A DNA stretch of 64,000 bases, from positions 2,604,001 to 2,668,000 of the forward strand of contig CBDCNI010000001.1 in NCBI GenBank assembly GCA_965219175.1, given 5' to 3'. Origin of the DNA: JBBPZK01 sp965219175. Its GTDB lineage: Bacteria; Actinomycetota; Rubrobacteria; Rubrobacterales; Rubrobacteraceae. The translations under genes and the position numbers were made by a program. Position 1 is the first letter of the stretch, and the number at the start of each line of letters is the position of its first letter. Of this stretch, positions 26,036 through 35,279 are shown piece by piece. The notes under the pieces are model-generated. The model made no database searches. It was given only the letters and a program-made list of their open reading frames with translations, and was not told where the DNA came from.

Positions 26036-27199
26036 TTGACGACTCAAACCCTACCAGGGGTTCGGCAAACGGACGCCTCATTCACCGACCTACCCGTCTC
26101 CGGACAGACCCATAGAGCAATAGCGGATCAAGGCTGGGAGACGCCGACCCCGATCCAGGCTATGGCGCTACCCGCGCTGCTCGACGGCGAAGACGTGGTC
26201 GGCCTGGCCCAGACCGGCAGCGGCAAGACGGCCGCTTTCGCCATCCCCCTGATCGAGAGCATAGACCCGAAAGCGCAAGGAATTCAGGCGCTGGTGCTGG
26301 CTCCGACGCGGGAGCTTGCGGCCCAGGCGGCCAACGACATCAAGGACCTCTCCCGCTACAGGCCGGTACGTCCGGTGGTCCTCTGCGGCGGAGTATCCAT
26401 AGGTCCTCAGATAAAAGCTCTAGGCAAACGCTCCGGCGGCCCCTCGGTCGTCGTCGGGACGCCGGGACGCATCCTCGATCACTTGCAGCGCGGCACGCTG
26501 AAGCTCGGCTCCGTGCGCTACCTGGTGCTGGACGAGGCAGATCGGATGCTCGACATGGGCTTCGCGCCGGATGTCGGGCGCATACTCTCGTACACGCCTG
26601 ACAAAAGGCAAACCGCTCTCTTCTCGGCCACGATGCCGGGGACGATACGCAGCATGGTCAAGAAGCACCTGCGCTCTCCGAAATGGCTGACGGTCGAGTC
26701 CGAAGCACCGACGGTTGACACGGTGGAGCAGGTCTCCTACCGGGTGGCCGGACGCGAGAAGACGAGCGCCCTGCGAGCCCTCATCGACGGCGCAAAGGAG
26801 CCGCGCGTGATCGTCTTTCGGAGGACGAAGCACGGTTCGACCAAACTACACAGCCAGCTAGAGCGGGCCGGGTACAAGGTAGGGCTCCTGCACGGCGGGA
26901 AGTCACAGTCGCAGCGCGACAAGACACTCGCCTCGTTCGTAAAGGGCCGGACAACCGTCCTCGTCGCCACCAACGTCGCGGCGCGCGGGCTCGACATCCC
27001 GAACATCTCGCACGTTATCAACTACGATCTACCCGAGGATGTGGAGACCTACGTGCATCGCATAGGACGAACGGCGCGGGCCGGCAAAGAAGGAATCGCC
27101 GTCACGCTCGTCGGCGAGGCTGAAGTCAAGGACTTCGACAAGATCAAACGCTCCCTGCCCGCCAAAGTGCGCGAGAGCCGTCTGCCAAACGCCGCATGA
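26036..27199 (+). CDS. DEAD-box ATP-dependent RNA helicase
   Basis: Unwinds structured RNA in the cytoplasm. Motifs in order: Q-motif GWETPTPIQAMALP, I AQTGSGKT, Ia PTRELAAQ, Ib TPGRILDHL, II DEADRMLDMGF, III SATMPG, V TNVAARGLDIP and VI HRIGRTARAG. At 387 aa it is the bare two-domain core without the C-terminal basic tail of CsdA or DbpA types, similar to RhlE cores. The TTG start is chosen from the ribosome site. The leader suggests regulated expression. Confidence 0.93.
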   Translation: MTTQTLPGVRQTDASFTDLPVSGQTHRAIADQGWETPTPIQAMALPALLDGEDVVGLAQTGSGKTAAFAIPLIESIDPKAQGIQALVLAPTRELAAQAANDIKDLSRYRPVRPVVLCGGVSIGPQIKALGKRSGGPSVVVGTPGRILDHLQRGTLKLGSVRYLVLDEADRMLDMGFAPDVGRILSYTPDKRQTALFSATMPGTIRSMVKKHLRSPKWLTVESEAPTVDTVEQVSYRVAGREKTSALRALIDGAKEPRVIVFRRTKHGSTKLHSQLERAGYKVGLLHGGKSQSQRDKTLASFVKGRTTVLVATNVAARGLDIPNISHVINYDLPEDVETYVHRIGRTARAGKEGIAVTLVGEAEVKDFDKIKRSLPAKVRESRLPNAA

Positions 27200-27260
27200 A
27201 CAGATAGATCTCCCCTGTCCGGGAGGGTAGTATTCGTTAAAAAGCGTCAGGTGGTCTACG

Positions 27261-27788
27261 ATGAGCGACCGGCAACAAAAGACTGAGGTCGAGGAATACT
27301 CTTTCGAGGACGACGGCAGCATCCCGAACAACCGGGACCTGCCGCTGCTCCTCTACCCGCAAGCGCTCGGCGAGTCCGAGAGGTCTAGCGAGCGTTGCAA
27401 GGAGTTGCTCGCGGAGAACGGCTGGGGAGGCGCTTGGGTGAACGGCGTCTTCTCCTACCATCACTACCACTCCAACGCCCACGAGGTGCTGTGCGTAACA
27501 GAAGGAAGCGCGAGCATCGCTTTCGGCGGCTCGGAGGGTGAGACTGTGGAGGTCGAGGCTGGAGATGTCGTCGTCATACCCGCTGGCGTCGGACACTGCA
27601 ACAAAGGTTCGGGCGGCGGCTTCACCGTGATCGGCGCATACCCCCGAGGCCAGGAATCTTACGATATACGCACCGGCGAGGAAGGCGAGCGTCCCGAGGT
27701 TCTGGAGAACATCCGCAACGTCTCCATGCCCGAGAAGGATCCCCTGTTCGGCGAGGGAGGACCGCTGACGCGACGCTGGTCGGGGTAA
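27261..27788 (+). CDS. YjlB-like cupin
   Basis: A 175-aa cupin with an intact metal site: YHHYHSNAHEVLCVTEGSA (about residues 66-84) provides His-x-His and Glu, and VVVIPAGVGHCNKG (about 98-111) provides the last His. The N-terminus with NNRDLPLLLYPQAL and the C-terminus with EVLENIRNVSMPEKDPLFG are typical of the YjlB group found in firmicutes and actinobacteria, whose reaction is unknown. It is the first of a run of three plus-strand genes before fumarase, with 84 bases to the next gene. Confidence 0.8.
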   Translation: MSDRQQKTEVEEYSFEDDGSIPNNRDLPLLLYPQALGESERSSERCKELLAENGWGGAWVNGVFSYHHYHSNAHEVLCVTEGSASIAFGGSEGETVEVEAGDVVVIPAGVGHCNKGSGGGFTVIGAYPRGQESYDIRTGEEGERPEVLENIRNVSMPEKDPLFGEGGPLTRRWSG

Positions 27789-27872
27789 AGTATCCGGCCT
27801 CTAAAACCCCTGCTTCGAGAGCAGCCCGGTGGTGCTATTCTGTAGCGGTATCGGAGAGATAGGAGACGGGAA

Positions 27873-28715
27873 TTGCGGGAGATCCGGACGGAAGAGGTTA
27901 CGGAGGCGGTGCGAAACCTGTGCATCGAGGCGAATACTCGCCTGCCCGAGAGCCATCTCGCGGCCCTGCAACGGGCGCTCGACGAAGAAGAGTCCCCCCT
28001 TGGACGCGAGGTTATAGAGGAACTGCTGGAGAACGCGAAGGTCGCCCGCGAGAGGTGCGTGGCCTTTTGCCAGGACACCGGCTACGCTGTCTTCTTCGTC
28101 GAGGTTGGGCAGGAGGTACGCTTCGTGGGTGGTGAGATCGGCGAGGCCATAGACGAGGGCGTCCGGCGCGGTTACGACGAAGGATTCTTGAGAAAGTCAA
28201 TCGTCAGGAGCCCAATCGAACGGACAAACACCGGAGACAATACCCCTGCCATCGTCTACTACGACCTCGTACCCGGCGACGGTCTGAAGCTCACGATGCT
28301 CGTCAAAGGCGCGGGCTGCGACAACATGAGCGCCCTGAAGATGCTCACGCCCGCCGAGGGAGTCCCCGCGATGAAGAGGTTCGTCGTCGAGACTATAGAG
28401 AAGGCAGGGCCGAACGCCAGCCCGCCCTTGACCGTCGGGGTCGGCATCGGCGGGCCGTTCGAGAAAGCTGCGCAGCTCTCCAAGAAGGCGCTCACCCGTC
28501 CATCCGGGGAGCCGAACCCGGACCCGAAACTCGCTGAGTTGGAGAAGGAGTTGCTCGGGGAGATCAACGCAACCGGGATCGGCCCCGCGGGATACGGCGG
28601 TGCCCAGACGGCGCTCGCGGTCCACGTCGAGAGCTTCCCGACCCACATCGCCGCCTTCCCAGTCGCCGTAAACCTGGACTGCCACTCCCACCGCACCCGC
28701 TCCGCCGAGCTATGA
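27873..28715 (+). CDS. Class I fumarate hydratase/tartrate dehydratase, alpha subunit
   Basis: The Fe-S subunit of a two-subunit class I hydro-lyase that interconverts fumarate and malate. Cluster cysteines are visible in VAFCQDTGYAVFF, VKGAGCDNMSALKML and NLDCHSHR. VGVGIGGPFEKAAQLSKKAL and RTNTGDNTPAIVYYD are further family marks. TTG 27873 has an AGGAG site at 27861-27865. The beta subunit overlaps by 4 bases. Members of this pair may act on tartrate or on mesaconate; fumarase is the most likely role since nothing nearby points to tartrate. Confidence 0.9.
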   Translation: MREIRTEEVTEAVRNLCIEANTRLPESHLAALQRALDEEESPLGREVIEELLENAKVARERCVAFCQDTGYAVFFVEVGQEVRFVGGEIGEAIDEGVRRGYDEGFLRKSIVRSPIERTNTGDNTPAIVYYDLVPGDGLKLTMLVKGAGCDNMSALKMLTPAEGVPAMKRFVVETIEKAGPNASPPLTVGVGIGGPFEKAAQLSKKALTRPSGEPNPDPKLAELEKELLGEINATGIGPAGYGGAQTALAVHVESFPTHIAAFPVAVNLDCHSHRTRSAEL

Positions 28716-29284
28716 GCGAGAAACCCGAGCCCATCCACCTCGAAGCACCACTCTCGATGGAGGACATCGAGCCCTTGAAGACCGGCGATGTCGTACATCT
28801 GTACGGCGTGCTCTACACCGCCCGCGACGCGGCCCACGCCAGGATGAAAGAGGCGATAGAGAACGGCGAGGCTCTCCCGTTCGACCCGGATGGTCAGGTC
28901 GTCTACTTTACCGGCCCGGCTCCAGCACGTCCCGGACACGCCCTCGGGCCGGCGGGTCCGACCACGGCATCGCGCATGGACCCTTACTCGCCGCTCCTGA
29001 TCGAACGCGGCCTGAGAGGCATGGTCGGCAAGGGCCTGCGCTCCGATACGGTACGAGAGGCGATGCGCGAGCACGGCTGCGTCTACTTCGGGGCAGTGGA
29101 GGGCACAGCGGCACTACTCGCGGATCGCGTGAAAAAAGCCGAGGTCGTCGCCTACGAAGACCTCGGGGCCGAAGCAGTCCGGAAGCTCGTGGTCGAGGAG
29201 TTTCCCGTGGTCGTGGTCAACGACCTCTACGGCGGAGACCTCTACCGGGAGGGGCGGGAGAAGTGGCGTCGCGCCACGGATTGA
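28712..29284 (+). CDS. Class I fumarate hydratase, beta subunit
   Basis: The C-terminal-type subunit (190 aa) of the same enzyme. LKTGDVVHLYGVLYTARDAAH, YFTGPAPARPGHALGPAGPTT, RMDPYSPLLIERGLRGMVGKG and YFGAVEGTAALLADRV are the usual substrate-binding blocks. The start overlaps the alpha gene (ATGA), consistent with a 1:1 complex. The gene is convergent with GH65, with 40 bases between and no clear terminator there. Confidence 0.9.
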   Translation: MSEKPEPIHLEAPLSMEDIEPLKTGDVVHLYGVLYTARDAAHARMKEAIENGEALPFDPDGQVVYFTGPAPARPGHALGPAGPTTASRMDPYSPLLIERGLRGMVGKGLRSDTVREAMREHGCVYFGAVEGTAALLADRVKKAEVVAYEDLGAEAVRKLVVEEFPVVVVNDLYGGDLYREGREKWRRATD

Positions 29285-29324
29285 TCTCCCGCACTCCTGT
29301 CCCTACCCGCTACGTTAGATGGTT

Positions 29325-31763
29325 TTATTTGACCTCGAAAGTACACTCGCCGCCGGGCTGGAGTTCCTCTTCCTCGTCTCCGGCCCCGACCTCTATGGGA
29401 CGGCCGGTCCCATCGTCGTGGGTGGCGACCGTCAGCTCGCCGGAATTGAGAGAGAGGTCCATCGGGGTCTCGTGGAAGCGCATCGGGAACGAGATTCCGT
29501 CCAGTTTGTCGAGCAGCTTCGGGCTAAAGTAGATGGCGCCGTCGTCGCGAATCTCGCTGCCCACGTAGCCGCGTTGGATCAGGTCTAGCGTCCCGGCCAT
29601 CACGCCCATGTGGATTCCCTCCCTGGTCGTTCCGCCCTGAATGTCGCCGATGTCGCTCCCGAGCGCCGTCAAGAACATCTCCCACGACTTTTCCGGGTCT
29701 ATGTAGGCCTGAATGGAAGCATGCACTATAAAGCTCAACGTGGAGCCGTGGCTGGTCCGTTCAGAGTAGTACTCGACGTTGTTGCGGGCGGTCTCCCCGG
29801 TGTACTCGTAGCCGAGCCGCTCGAAGAGTTGCCGGAGCTCTTCTTCCGGGAACAGGAAAAAGAGCATCAAGGTGTCGGCCTGTTTGGCGAGCTTGTAGCG
29901 GTCGGCCGTATCGCCCTCTGCCCCGAGGATGCGGTCGAGGCGCTGGATATTGTCATACTCCTTGCGGTAGTGTTCCCAGTCCAGTTCTTCGAGGTTCTCG
30001 TAGCCCTCGAACTGGCTCAGGACGTCATTGCCTTCTTCGTCCTCGTGGAACGGCAGGAACATCCGGCGGCTCATATCGTCCCAGGTCTCGACCTCCTCGT
30101 CGGTGAGGCCGAGAGCCTTCCACAGAGAGTTTCGCCGCCGTTCAGGGAGTAGCTCCAGCACTTTACCGGAGATCTCGCAGAGCCAAGCCACCATCGCGTT
30201 GGTGTAGGCGTTGTTTCTCAACCCCTCCTCGTCCGAGTCCGGATACTTCTCGTGGAACTCGTCGGGACCCATGACGCCGTGGATCTCATAACGCTCCCTA
30301 TCGGGGTTGAAGTGGGCGATCGAAGTCCAGAAGCGGGTGATCTCCAGCATCATCTCGGCGCCGTGGTCCATGAGGAAGTCGAGGTCTCCGGTTGCCTGGT
30401 AGTAGCGCCAGACGTTGTAGAAGATCGCCGCGCTCACGTGCCGCTGGTTGTGGGAAAGGTCCGGTTCCCAGGTCCCGGCGTTCGGGTTGAGATGCACGAC
30501 CTGGGTCTCTTCCGACCCGTCAGAGCCGCTCTGCCAGGGGAACATCGCCCCCTCGTAACCGGCCTCTCTCGCGGCCGCCCGCGCCTCATCCATCCGCCGG
30601 AAACGGTACATCAGGAGCCCCCGCGTTATCTCCGGTAGCCGGAAGTTGAGGAACGGGTAAATGTACATCTCATCCCACTGGACGTGACCGCGATAAGCCT
30701 CGCCATTCAGGCCGCGGGACGGGACACCGACATCGAGGTCGGCCGTGTACGGCGAGCAGACGTTCAGGACGTGGTAGATGTGGAGTCGCAGGAGTAACTG
30801 CACCCGCTCGTCACCGGGGAAGTGTACGTCGCAAGCGTCCCACAGCCTGGCCCACGCCCGGCTGTGGTCCTCAACGTCCTCGGCGAAAGTACCGGAGCGG
30901 CGGGCCGACTTGCCGGCGTCGGCGAGCGGCTCGTTTATCGCGTGGTCCCGCGAGGTGTAGAAGGCGACCATCTTCTCGACGCGCACCGGGGCCTTCTCCT
31001 CGACCTCGAAGGTGAGGACCTGGTGAATGTAGTCCTGCATCTGGTACAGGTCGCGGTCCGGGGAGATCAACTCGTCCCCTTTGTAGATGCGCGTGCGCGC
31101 CGCCTCGGCGACGTAGATGCGCGACTGTCGGGTTCTTACCTCCAGGGCTATGACCTCCGGGCCGAAGGTCCTGGGGGTGACCGGGTCCAGGTGGCGGCCT
31201 TCGAGGTCCTGATAGCGGGCGACGCCGCTGTTGAACACCCGACCGTCGAGCGCGGTTATAACTTCCACCTTGCCCGACCAGTTCTCGGGTGTGATCTCCC
31301 ATTCCACACCCGCCCGGTGCATGTCGGCCATGCTGACGAAGCGGCGACTGGTCAGCGTGGTCTCGCGGCCCGCCTCATCCCGGATACGCATGTCGCGTCT
31401 CATGACCGCGTTGCGGATGTCGAGCTCGTGATGGTAGGAGAGGATCTCGACGTTGTCGAAGTCGACCGGCTCGCCGTCTTCCTCGATCCGGAGCTTCAAA
31501 ACCAGCCAGTTGGGTAGGTTGACCAGGTCCTCGTTTAGTACCGGCCTCCCACCCATGATCGTCGTCTCGCGGTTGTAACCGTTGTGGACGTAAGTACCGG
31601 GATAATGGGCCTCGTCCCGGTCCGACCAGTGGGCGGCTCCCCGCGTGCAGAAATAACCGTTGCCGGTAGAGGTCATCGCCTCGCGCAGACCCTCCTCATC
31701 CGGGTCGAAAGAGTCGTAGACGAGCTTCCATTCCGAGGTGATGATGTCCTGCTCTTCCAGCAT
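29325..31763 (-). CDS. GH65 disaccharide phosphorylase (trehalose/kojibiose/maltose type)
   Basis: Predicted to cleave an alpha-glucosyl disaccharide with phosphate, giving beta-glucose 1-phosphate. The 812 aa are normal for the family. The catalytic acid is Glu502 in GVMGPDEFHEKY; HVQWDEMYIYPF (about 360-371) and GAMFPWQSGSDGSEE (about 405-419) line the active site in the (alpha/alpha)6 barrel. An N-terminal beta-sandwich spans roughly residues 1-270. AGGAGGG precedes the ATG. The upstream genes are OtsB and a HAD phosphomutase-like protein, in the order found fused in mycobacterial OtsB1. Trehalose is the likeliest substrate, by context only. Confidence 0.86.
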   Translation of the reverse strand: MLEEQDIITSEWKLVYDSFDPDEEGLREAMTSTGNGYFCTRGAAHWSDRDEAHYPGTYVHNGYNRETTIMGGRPVLNEDLVNLPNWLVLKLRIEEDGEPVDFDNVEILSYHHELDIRNAVMRRDMRIRDEAGRETTLTSRRFVSMADMHRAGVEWEITPENWSGKVEVITALDGRVFNSGVARYQDLEGRHLDPVTPRTFGPEVIALEVRTRQSRIYVAEAARTRIYKGDELISPDRDLYQMQDYIHQVLTFEVEEKAPVRVEKMVAFYTSRDHAINEPLADAGKSARRSGTFAEDVEDHSRAWARLWDACDVHFPGDERVQLLLRLHIYHVLNVCSPYTADLDVGVPSRGLNGEAYRGHVQWDEMYIYPFLNFRLPEITRGLLMYRFRRMDEARAAAREAGYEGAMFPWQSGSDGSEETQVVHLNPNAGTWEPDLSHNQRHVSAAIFYNVWRYYQATGDLDFLMDHGAEMMLEITRFWTSIAHFNPDRERYEIHGVMGPDEFHEKYPDSDEEGLRNNAYTNAMVAWLCEISGKVLELLPERRRNSLWKALGLTDEEVETWDDMSRRMFLPFHEDEEGNDVLSQFEGYENLEELDWEHYRKEYDNIQRLDRILGAEGDTADRYKLAKQADTLMLFFLFPEEELRQLFERLGYEYTGETARNNVEYYSERTSHGSTLSFIVHASIQAYIDPEKSWEMFLTALGSDIGDIQGGTTREGIHMGVMAGTLDLIQRGYVGSEIRDDGAIYFSPKLLDKLDGISFPMRFHETPMDLSLNSGELTVATHDDGTGRPIEVGAGDEEEELQPGGECTFEVK

Positions 31764-31797
31764 GTGCGTCCCTCCTATGAATCGTGGTCGGTAACCC

Positions 31798-32619
31798 TCA
31801 CCGTGCGAGCGTATCCAGGAATTGCTCTACTTCGTCCATTGTATTCAGGATGTAGTCGGCGGCGGTGGTGCGCCCGGCGGTCTCCGGGTCGTCGTCACGG
31901 CCCACGAAGATCCCGATTCCCTCCGGTGAAGTCTCCGCCAACGCCCCGAAAGCGTCCTCGTCCGTAACGTCGTCGCCCAGGTACATCGGTACCACGTCGT
32001 CCCGATCCAACCCAAGCGTCTCCAGAAGGTACAAAACTGCCTTGCCCTTGTCCCAGTCGAGCTTGGGCTGTATCTCGTAGACCATCTTCCCCGGCGTCAT
32101 CTTCAAGTCGTCGGGGTGATCCGCGAGGATCGAATCGACGGTCTCCTTTATGCTCTGCCGCTCCTCCTCCGAAACGAGCCGGTAATGTACCGCCACAGAA
32201 GCCTTTTTCGGCTCGACCGAAGCCCCCTCGGTATCCTCCACCTCCTCGCCCACACGCGTTTTTACCTCGTCGAGCAAGTCCTCGAAGCCGCTGCCGGCGT
32301 CGTGCTCTATCGTCCCTTCCTCCGGGCTCCAGATGTCGAAGCCGTGGCTGCCGGCGACGACCAGGTTATCGAGGCCCATAAGCTCCTGCACCACCTGCCG
32401 GTCACGCCCGCTGACAACGCAAACCGTACACCGTTCGGCCAAACCTCGTACAGCCTCGCGCATGCTGTCGGAGATGACCGCGTCCTCGGGGCGGTCCACG
32501 ATGGGCGTGAGCGTGCCGTCGTAGTCGAGGAAGACGGCGGGTTGTTTGCCGGAGAGACGCTGCTCCAACTCTTCGTTATCCTCCGAGGCGTGGGGTAGGT
32601 CCCCGATCTGGTTAGCCAC
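31798..32619 (-). CDS. otsB: Trehalose-6-phosphate phosphatase
   Basis: A HAD-superfamily phosphatase of the OtsB type, 273 aa. Motif I FLDYDGTLTPIVDRPEDA carries the nucleophile Asp and acid Asp, motif II is in CVVSGRDRQVVQEL, and motif IV is MYLGDDVTDEDAF. The cap domain contains KTRVGEEVEDTEGASVEPKK, the lysine-rich region seen in these enzymes. It lies 14 bases downstream of a HAD gene and 34 bases upstream of GH65. No otsA (synthase) is in the window, so the substrate may come from elsewhere or be another disaccharide phosphate. Confidence 0.9.
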   Translation of the reverse strand: MANQIGDLPHASEDNEELEQRLSGKQPAVFLDYDGTLTPIVDRPEDAVISDSMREAVRGLAERCTVCVVSGRDRQVVQELMGLDNLVVAGSHGFDIWSPEEGTIEHDAGSGFEDLLDEVKTRVGEEVEDTEGASVEPKKASVAVHYRLVSEEERQSIKETVDSILADHPDDLKMTPGKMVYEIQPKLDWDKGKAVLYLLETLGLDRDDVVPMYLGDDVTDEDAFGALAETSPEGIGIFVGRDDDPETAGRTTAADYILNTMDEVEQFLDTLAR

Positions 32620-32633
32620 GGTCCTCTCTCCTA

Positions 32634-33401
32634 TTATCGCAACGTTTCATTCTCCTCGCGCCTCCCTCCGGCTTCCTCGATCCTTTGGTGAACTATATCT
32701 GACAACTGCTCCGGGTTTTCCACCACCCAGCGACGGTCCAATATATCCGCCGCGCGCACGCCCTTGCGGGTAATGTCGGTCGGCACGGCCACGACCCACA
32801 TCCCGGCCGCGACGCCCGCCTCTATCCCGGCGGCTGAGTCTTCGATCACCAGGAATTCCTCGGGCGGCAGGTCCATCTCTTTCGCGACGAGCAAGTCTAT
32901 CTCCGGATCGGGCTTGCCGCGCTCCACGTCGTCCATCGTTGCGACCACGTCGAAGGCGTCTTCGAGATCGAGAACAGAGAGGACTCGCCGCACCTGTCGG
33001 AGATGGGACATGGTGGCGCACGCCGTCGGGTAGCCCTCTCTCCGCAACTTGCGCAGCATCTCGATGTTGTGAGGATATCGTTTTTCGAGGAGCAGGTCGG
33101 AGTCTTTTAGAAGCTCTTCGTAATAGCCACGCCGTATCCGCACTAGCGCCTGCCACGGCTTCTCTTCCTCCCCTGTCTCGCCCGCGCGTTCACGGGCGGC
33201 GCCCTCTAGTTCGAAGCGCTCGATCAGGGCTTCCGCGACTTCCTGGCGAGAGTGGCCCACGAGGTCGGAGTAGGCGGAGATGACCTCCTCATCCGCAACC
33301 TCGGGGTTCAACTCCACGACCGAACGTGCGTGGGAGATTGCTTTTATCTCCTCGGTCTCGACCAGCGTGCCGTCCAGATCGAAGATAACGGCGGATATCA
33401 C
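32634..33401 (-). CDS. HAD hydrolase, beta-phosphoglucomutase-like (1)
   Basis: A 255-aa subfamily IA HAD protein. Motif I is FDLDGTLVETEE with both Asp, motif II the Thr/Ser in CATMSHLRQV, motif III Lys in RGKPDPEIDLL, and motif IV EEFLVIEDSAAGIEAG. A helical cap lies between residues 20 and 100. Beta-phosphoglucomutases have this layout and would convert the glucose 1-phosphate made by the GH65 enzyme; a simple phosphatase role cannot be excluded. The GTG start is supported by GGAGG. It shares the transcript with otsB and GH65. Confidence 0.78.
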   Translation of the reverse strand: MISAVIFDLDGTLVETEEIKAISHARSVVELNPEVADEEVISAYSDLVGHSRQEVAEALIERFELEGAARERAGETGEEEKPWQALVRIRRGYYEELLKDSDLLLEKRYPHNIEMLRKLRREGYPTACATMSHLRQVRRVLSVLDLEDAFDVVATMDDVERGKPDPEIDLLVAKEMDLPPEEFLVIEDSAAGIEAGVAAGMWVVAVPTDITRKGVRAADILDRRWVVENPEQLSDIVHQRIEEAGGRREENETLR

Positions 33402-33437
33402 GAGGGCTCCTCCCGAGGCATCTCGCCTCCGCCCTCT

Positions 33438-35171
33438 CTAGGCTCCCGCCGACTGACGCTCGCGAAACTGCTTCGGGTTGTAGCGTTCGATCCACTCGCG
33501 GTATTCCCGCACCTCGCGCTCGGCCCGATCCTCATCCCATCCTAGATGCTTGACGGCGACCTCTGCGGCCGCTTCGTCTACGTCGAGCCCGACGTTCGCG
33601 TCGTAGCCAACCATCGTACGCCGGAGAAGCGCGTCGGCCAGAGTCTGGGCCATCTCCTCCCGGAACGCCCATAGGACCTCGGCCCCGACGATGCCGTTCT
33701 CAACCGTCACGGTCGAGGAGGTAAGAGGCTCCAACAGGCTCTCATCGTCTCCAGCCAGGGCGAGCACCTCGGAAGCCCGCGTTCCGTAGAGCTTCAGCAG
33801 CCTGTCGGAGAGGGCTTCGGGTATGCTCGTCGCGGCCTTGAATCCCTCCGCGTACGCCTCGAAGTCGGAGGTGTTGCCGCCGGGCAGCGGGACCTTCCGG
33901 ACCTGGCTCTTGGGCGCCTTGCGGCCCAGCTTTTTGTAGACGGCGTCGGTCGTCTGGCGGCTCAGGTTCAAGTAGGTGGTCAGCTTACCCCCGATAATGG
34001 AAATAAGCCCGCCGAACTGCGGCATCTCAAGGCTCGCGCTCTTTACCTTGCCGCCCGCTGCGGAGGCCCCTTTTGCGTGGTCGAAGACGACGTGGCTCCT
34101 CGTTACACCGCCCGTCTCTCCGTCCGGGTTGTAAGGCAACGGTCTCACGCCGGAGTAGGTGAACAGTACGTCCTCGCGACGGAGGTTCGCTTCGGGGATG
34201 ACGTAGTTAGTTTCGTCGAGGAGGTATTCGATCTCATCCTCGGTCGCCTCTACGTGGTCGAGGTCTCCGTCGTAGCGGAGGTCGGTCGTGCCGATCAGGT
34301 ACCGTCCGTTCCACGGCACGATAAAGTATGGTCGTCCGTCCTTACGCGCCTCGACGTACAGCGCCTCGCCCTTCGGCGCTCCGGGGAACGGGTCGACGAT
34401 GAGGTGGCTGCCCTTCGTGCCGCCCATGAAACGGCCGGCGTTCTCGTCGCCGCTGGAGGGTTGCAACTCCGCGAGAACCTCGTCAACCCAGGGTCCGGCC
34501 ACGTTCACCGTAACCGCCGCGCGCGCCGTGTACTTACCGTCCCCAAGAACGTCGGTGAACTCGACACCCTTCACGTCGTCGCCGTCCATGATCAGGCGCT
34601 CCACGTTCGCGTAAGTGATGACGGCCGCGCCGTTGTCCTGGGCGGAGACTGCGTTCTCGACGGCCACCCTCTCGGCATACTCGACCTGGGCGTCGTAGTA
34701 GAAAGCGGCGGCTTTCAGGCCCTCGGGGTTGAGACCCGGCTCGCGTTCTTGAGTCTTCTTCCGGTTGAACATCTTGTGCCGGTCCATGCTCTTGTCGAAA
34801 GAGAGGGTGTCGTAGAGGGTCATGCCGAGACGGATCATGAGCGGCCCGCGAGCGCTCCGGTCGTAGACGGGGACCAAAAAGCCGAGCGGCCTGATCAGAT
34901 GAGGCGCCACGTGCAAGAGAGCTTCCCTATCCTTCAAGGACTCCCGCACGAGCGCGAACTCGTAATGCTCCAGGTAACGCAGGCCGCCGTGGATCAAACG
35001 CGTCGCCCACTGCGTCGTGCCGCTGGAGATGTCTCCTTTATCCAGGAGCAACACGCTGAGGCCCCGCATGGCCGCGTCGCGGGCTATACCCGTGCCGTTG
35101 ATACCGGCGCCGACCACGATCAGGTCGAACTGCCGATCCCCTATGTTCTCCAACAACCTCTCTCGATCCAT
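33438..35171 (-). CDS. glpD: FAD-dependent glycerol-3-phosphate dehydrogenase (GlpD)
   Basis: Oxidises sn-glycerol 3-phosphate to dihydroxyacetone phosphate at the membrane, passing electrons to quinone. The N-terminal dinucleotide fold FDLIVVGAGINGTGIARDA (about residues 17-35) and GTTQWATRLIHGGLRYLEHY are diagnostic, with TGVRPLPYNP-like and GGKLTTYLNLSRQTTD blocks further on. It has 577 aa. AGGAGAGG precedes the ATG. In erythritol catabolism GlpD-like EryB oxidises erythritol 4-phosphate, so the polyol-cluster setting leaves another polyol phosphate as an alternative substrate. A glpP gene lies 12 kb upstream in the same strand run. Confidence 0.9.
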   Translation of the reverse strand: MDRERLLENIGDRQFDLIVVGAGINGTGIARDAAMRGLSVLLLDKGDISSGTTQWATRLIHGGLRYLEHYEFALVRESLKDREALLHVAPHLIRPLGFLVPVYDRSARGPLMIRLGMTLYDTLSFDKSMDRHKMFNRKKTQEREPGLNPEGLKAAAFYYDAQVEYAERVAVENAVSAQDNGAAVITYANVERLIMDGDDVKGVEFTDVLGDGKYTARAAVTVNVAGPWVDEVLAELQPSSGDENAGRFMGGTKGSHLIVDPFPGAPKGEALYVEARKDGRPYFIVPWNGRYLIGTTDLRYDGDLDHVEATEDEIEYLLDETNYVIPEANLRREDVLFTYSGVRPLPYNPDGETGGVTRSHVVFDHAKGASAAGGKVKSASLEMPQFGGLISIIGGKLTTYLNLSRQTTDAVYKKLGRKAPKSQVRKVPLPGGNTSDFEAYAEGFKAATSIPEALSDRLLKLYGTRASEVLALAGDDESLLEPLTSSTVTVENGIVGAEVLWAFREEMAQTLADALLRRTMVGYDANVGLDVDEAAAEVAVKHLGWDEDRAEREVREYREWIERYNPKQFRERQSAGA

Positions 35172-35279
35172 CTCTATCCTCTCCTGTAAGTACCGTGCGT
35201 GGCTTCTTCCAATAGGATACGCGATCCGACGTCGCGGACAGTGTTTGATCCCACCCCTACGAGCACGTCTCTATCGTTT

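Noticed and set aside
34077..35189. 370-aa open frame on the plus strand opposite glpD
   Set aside because: It is the complement of a well-recognised gene; high GC at third positions creates long antisense frames. No family resemblance or ribosome site.
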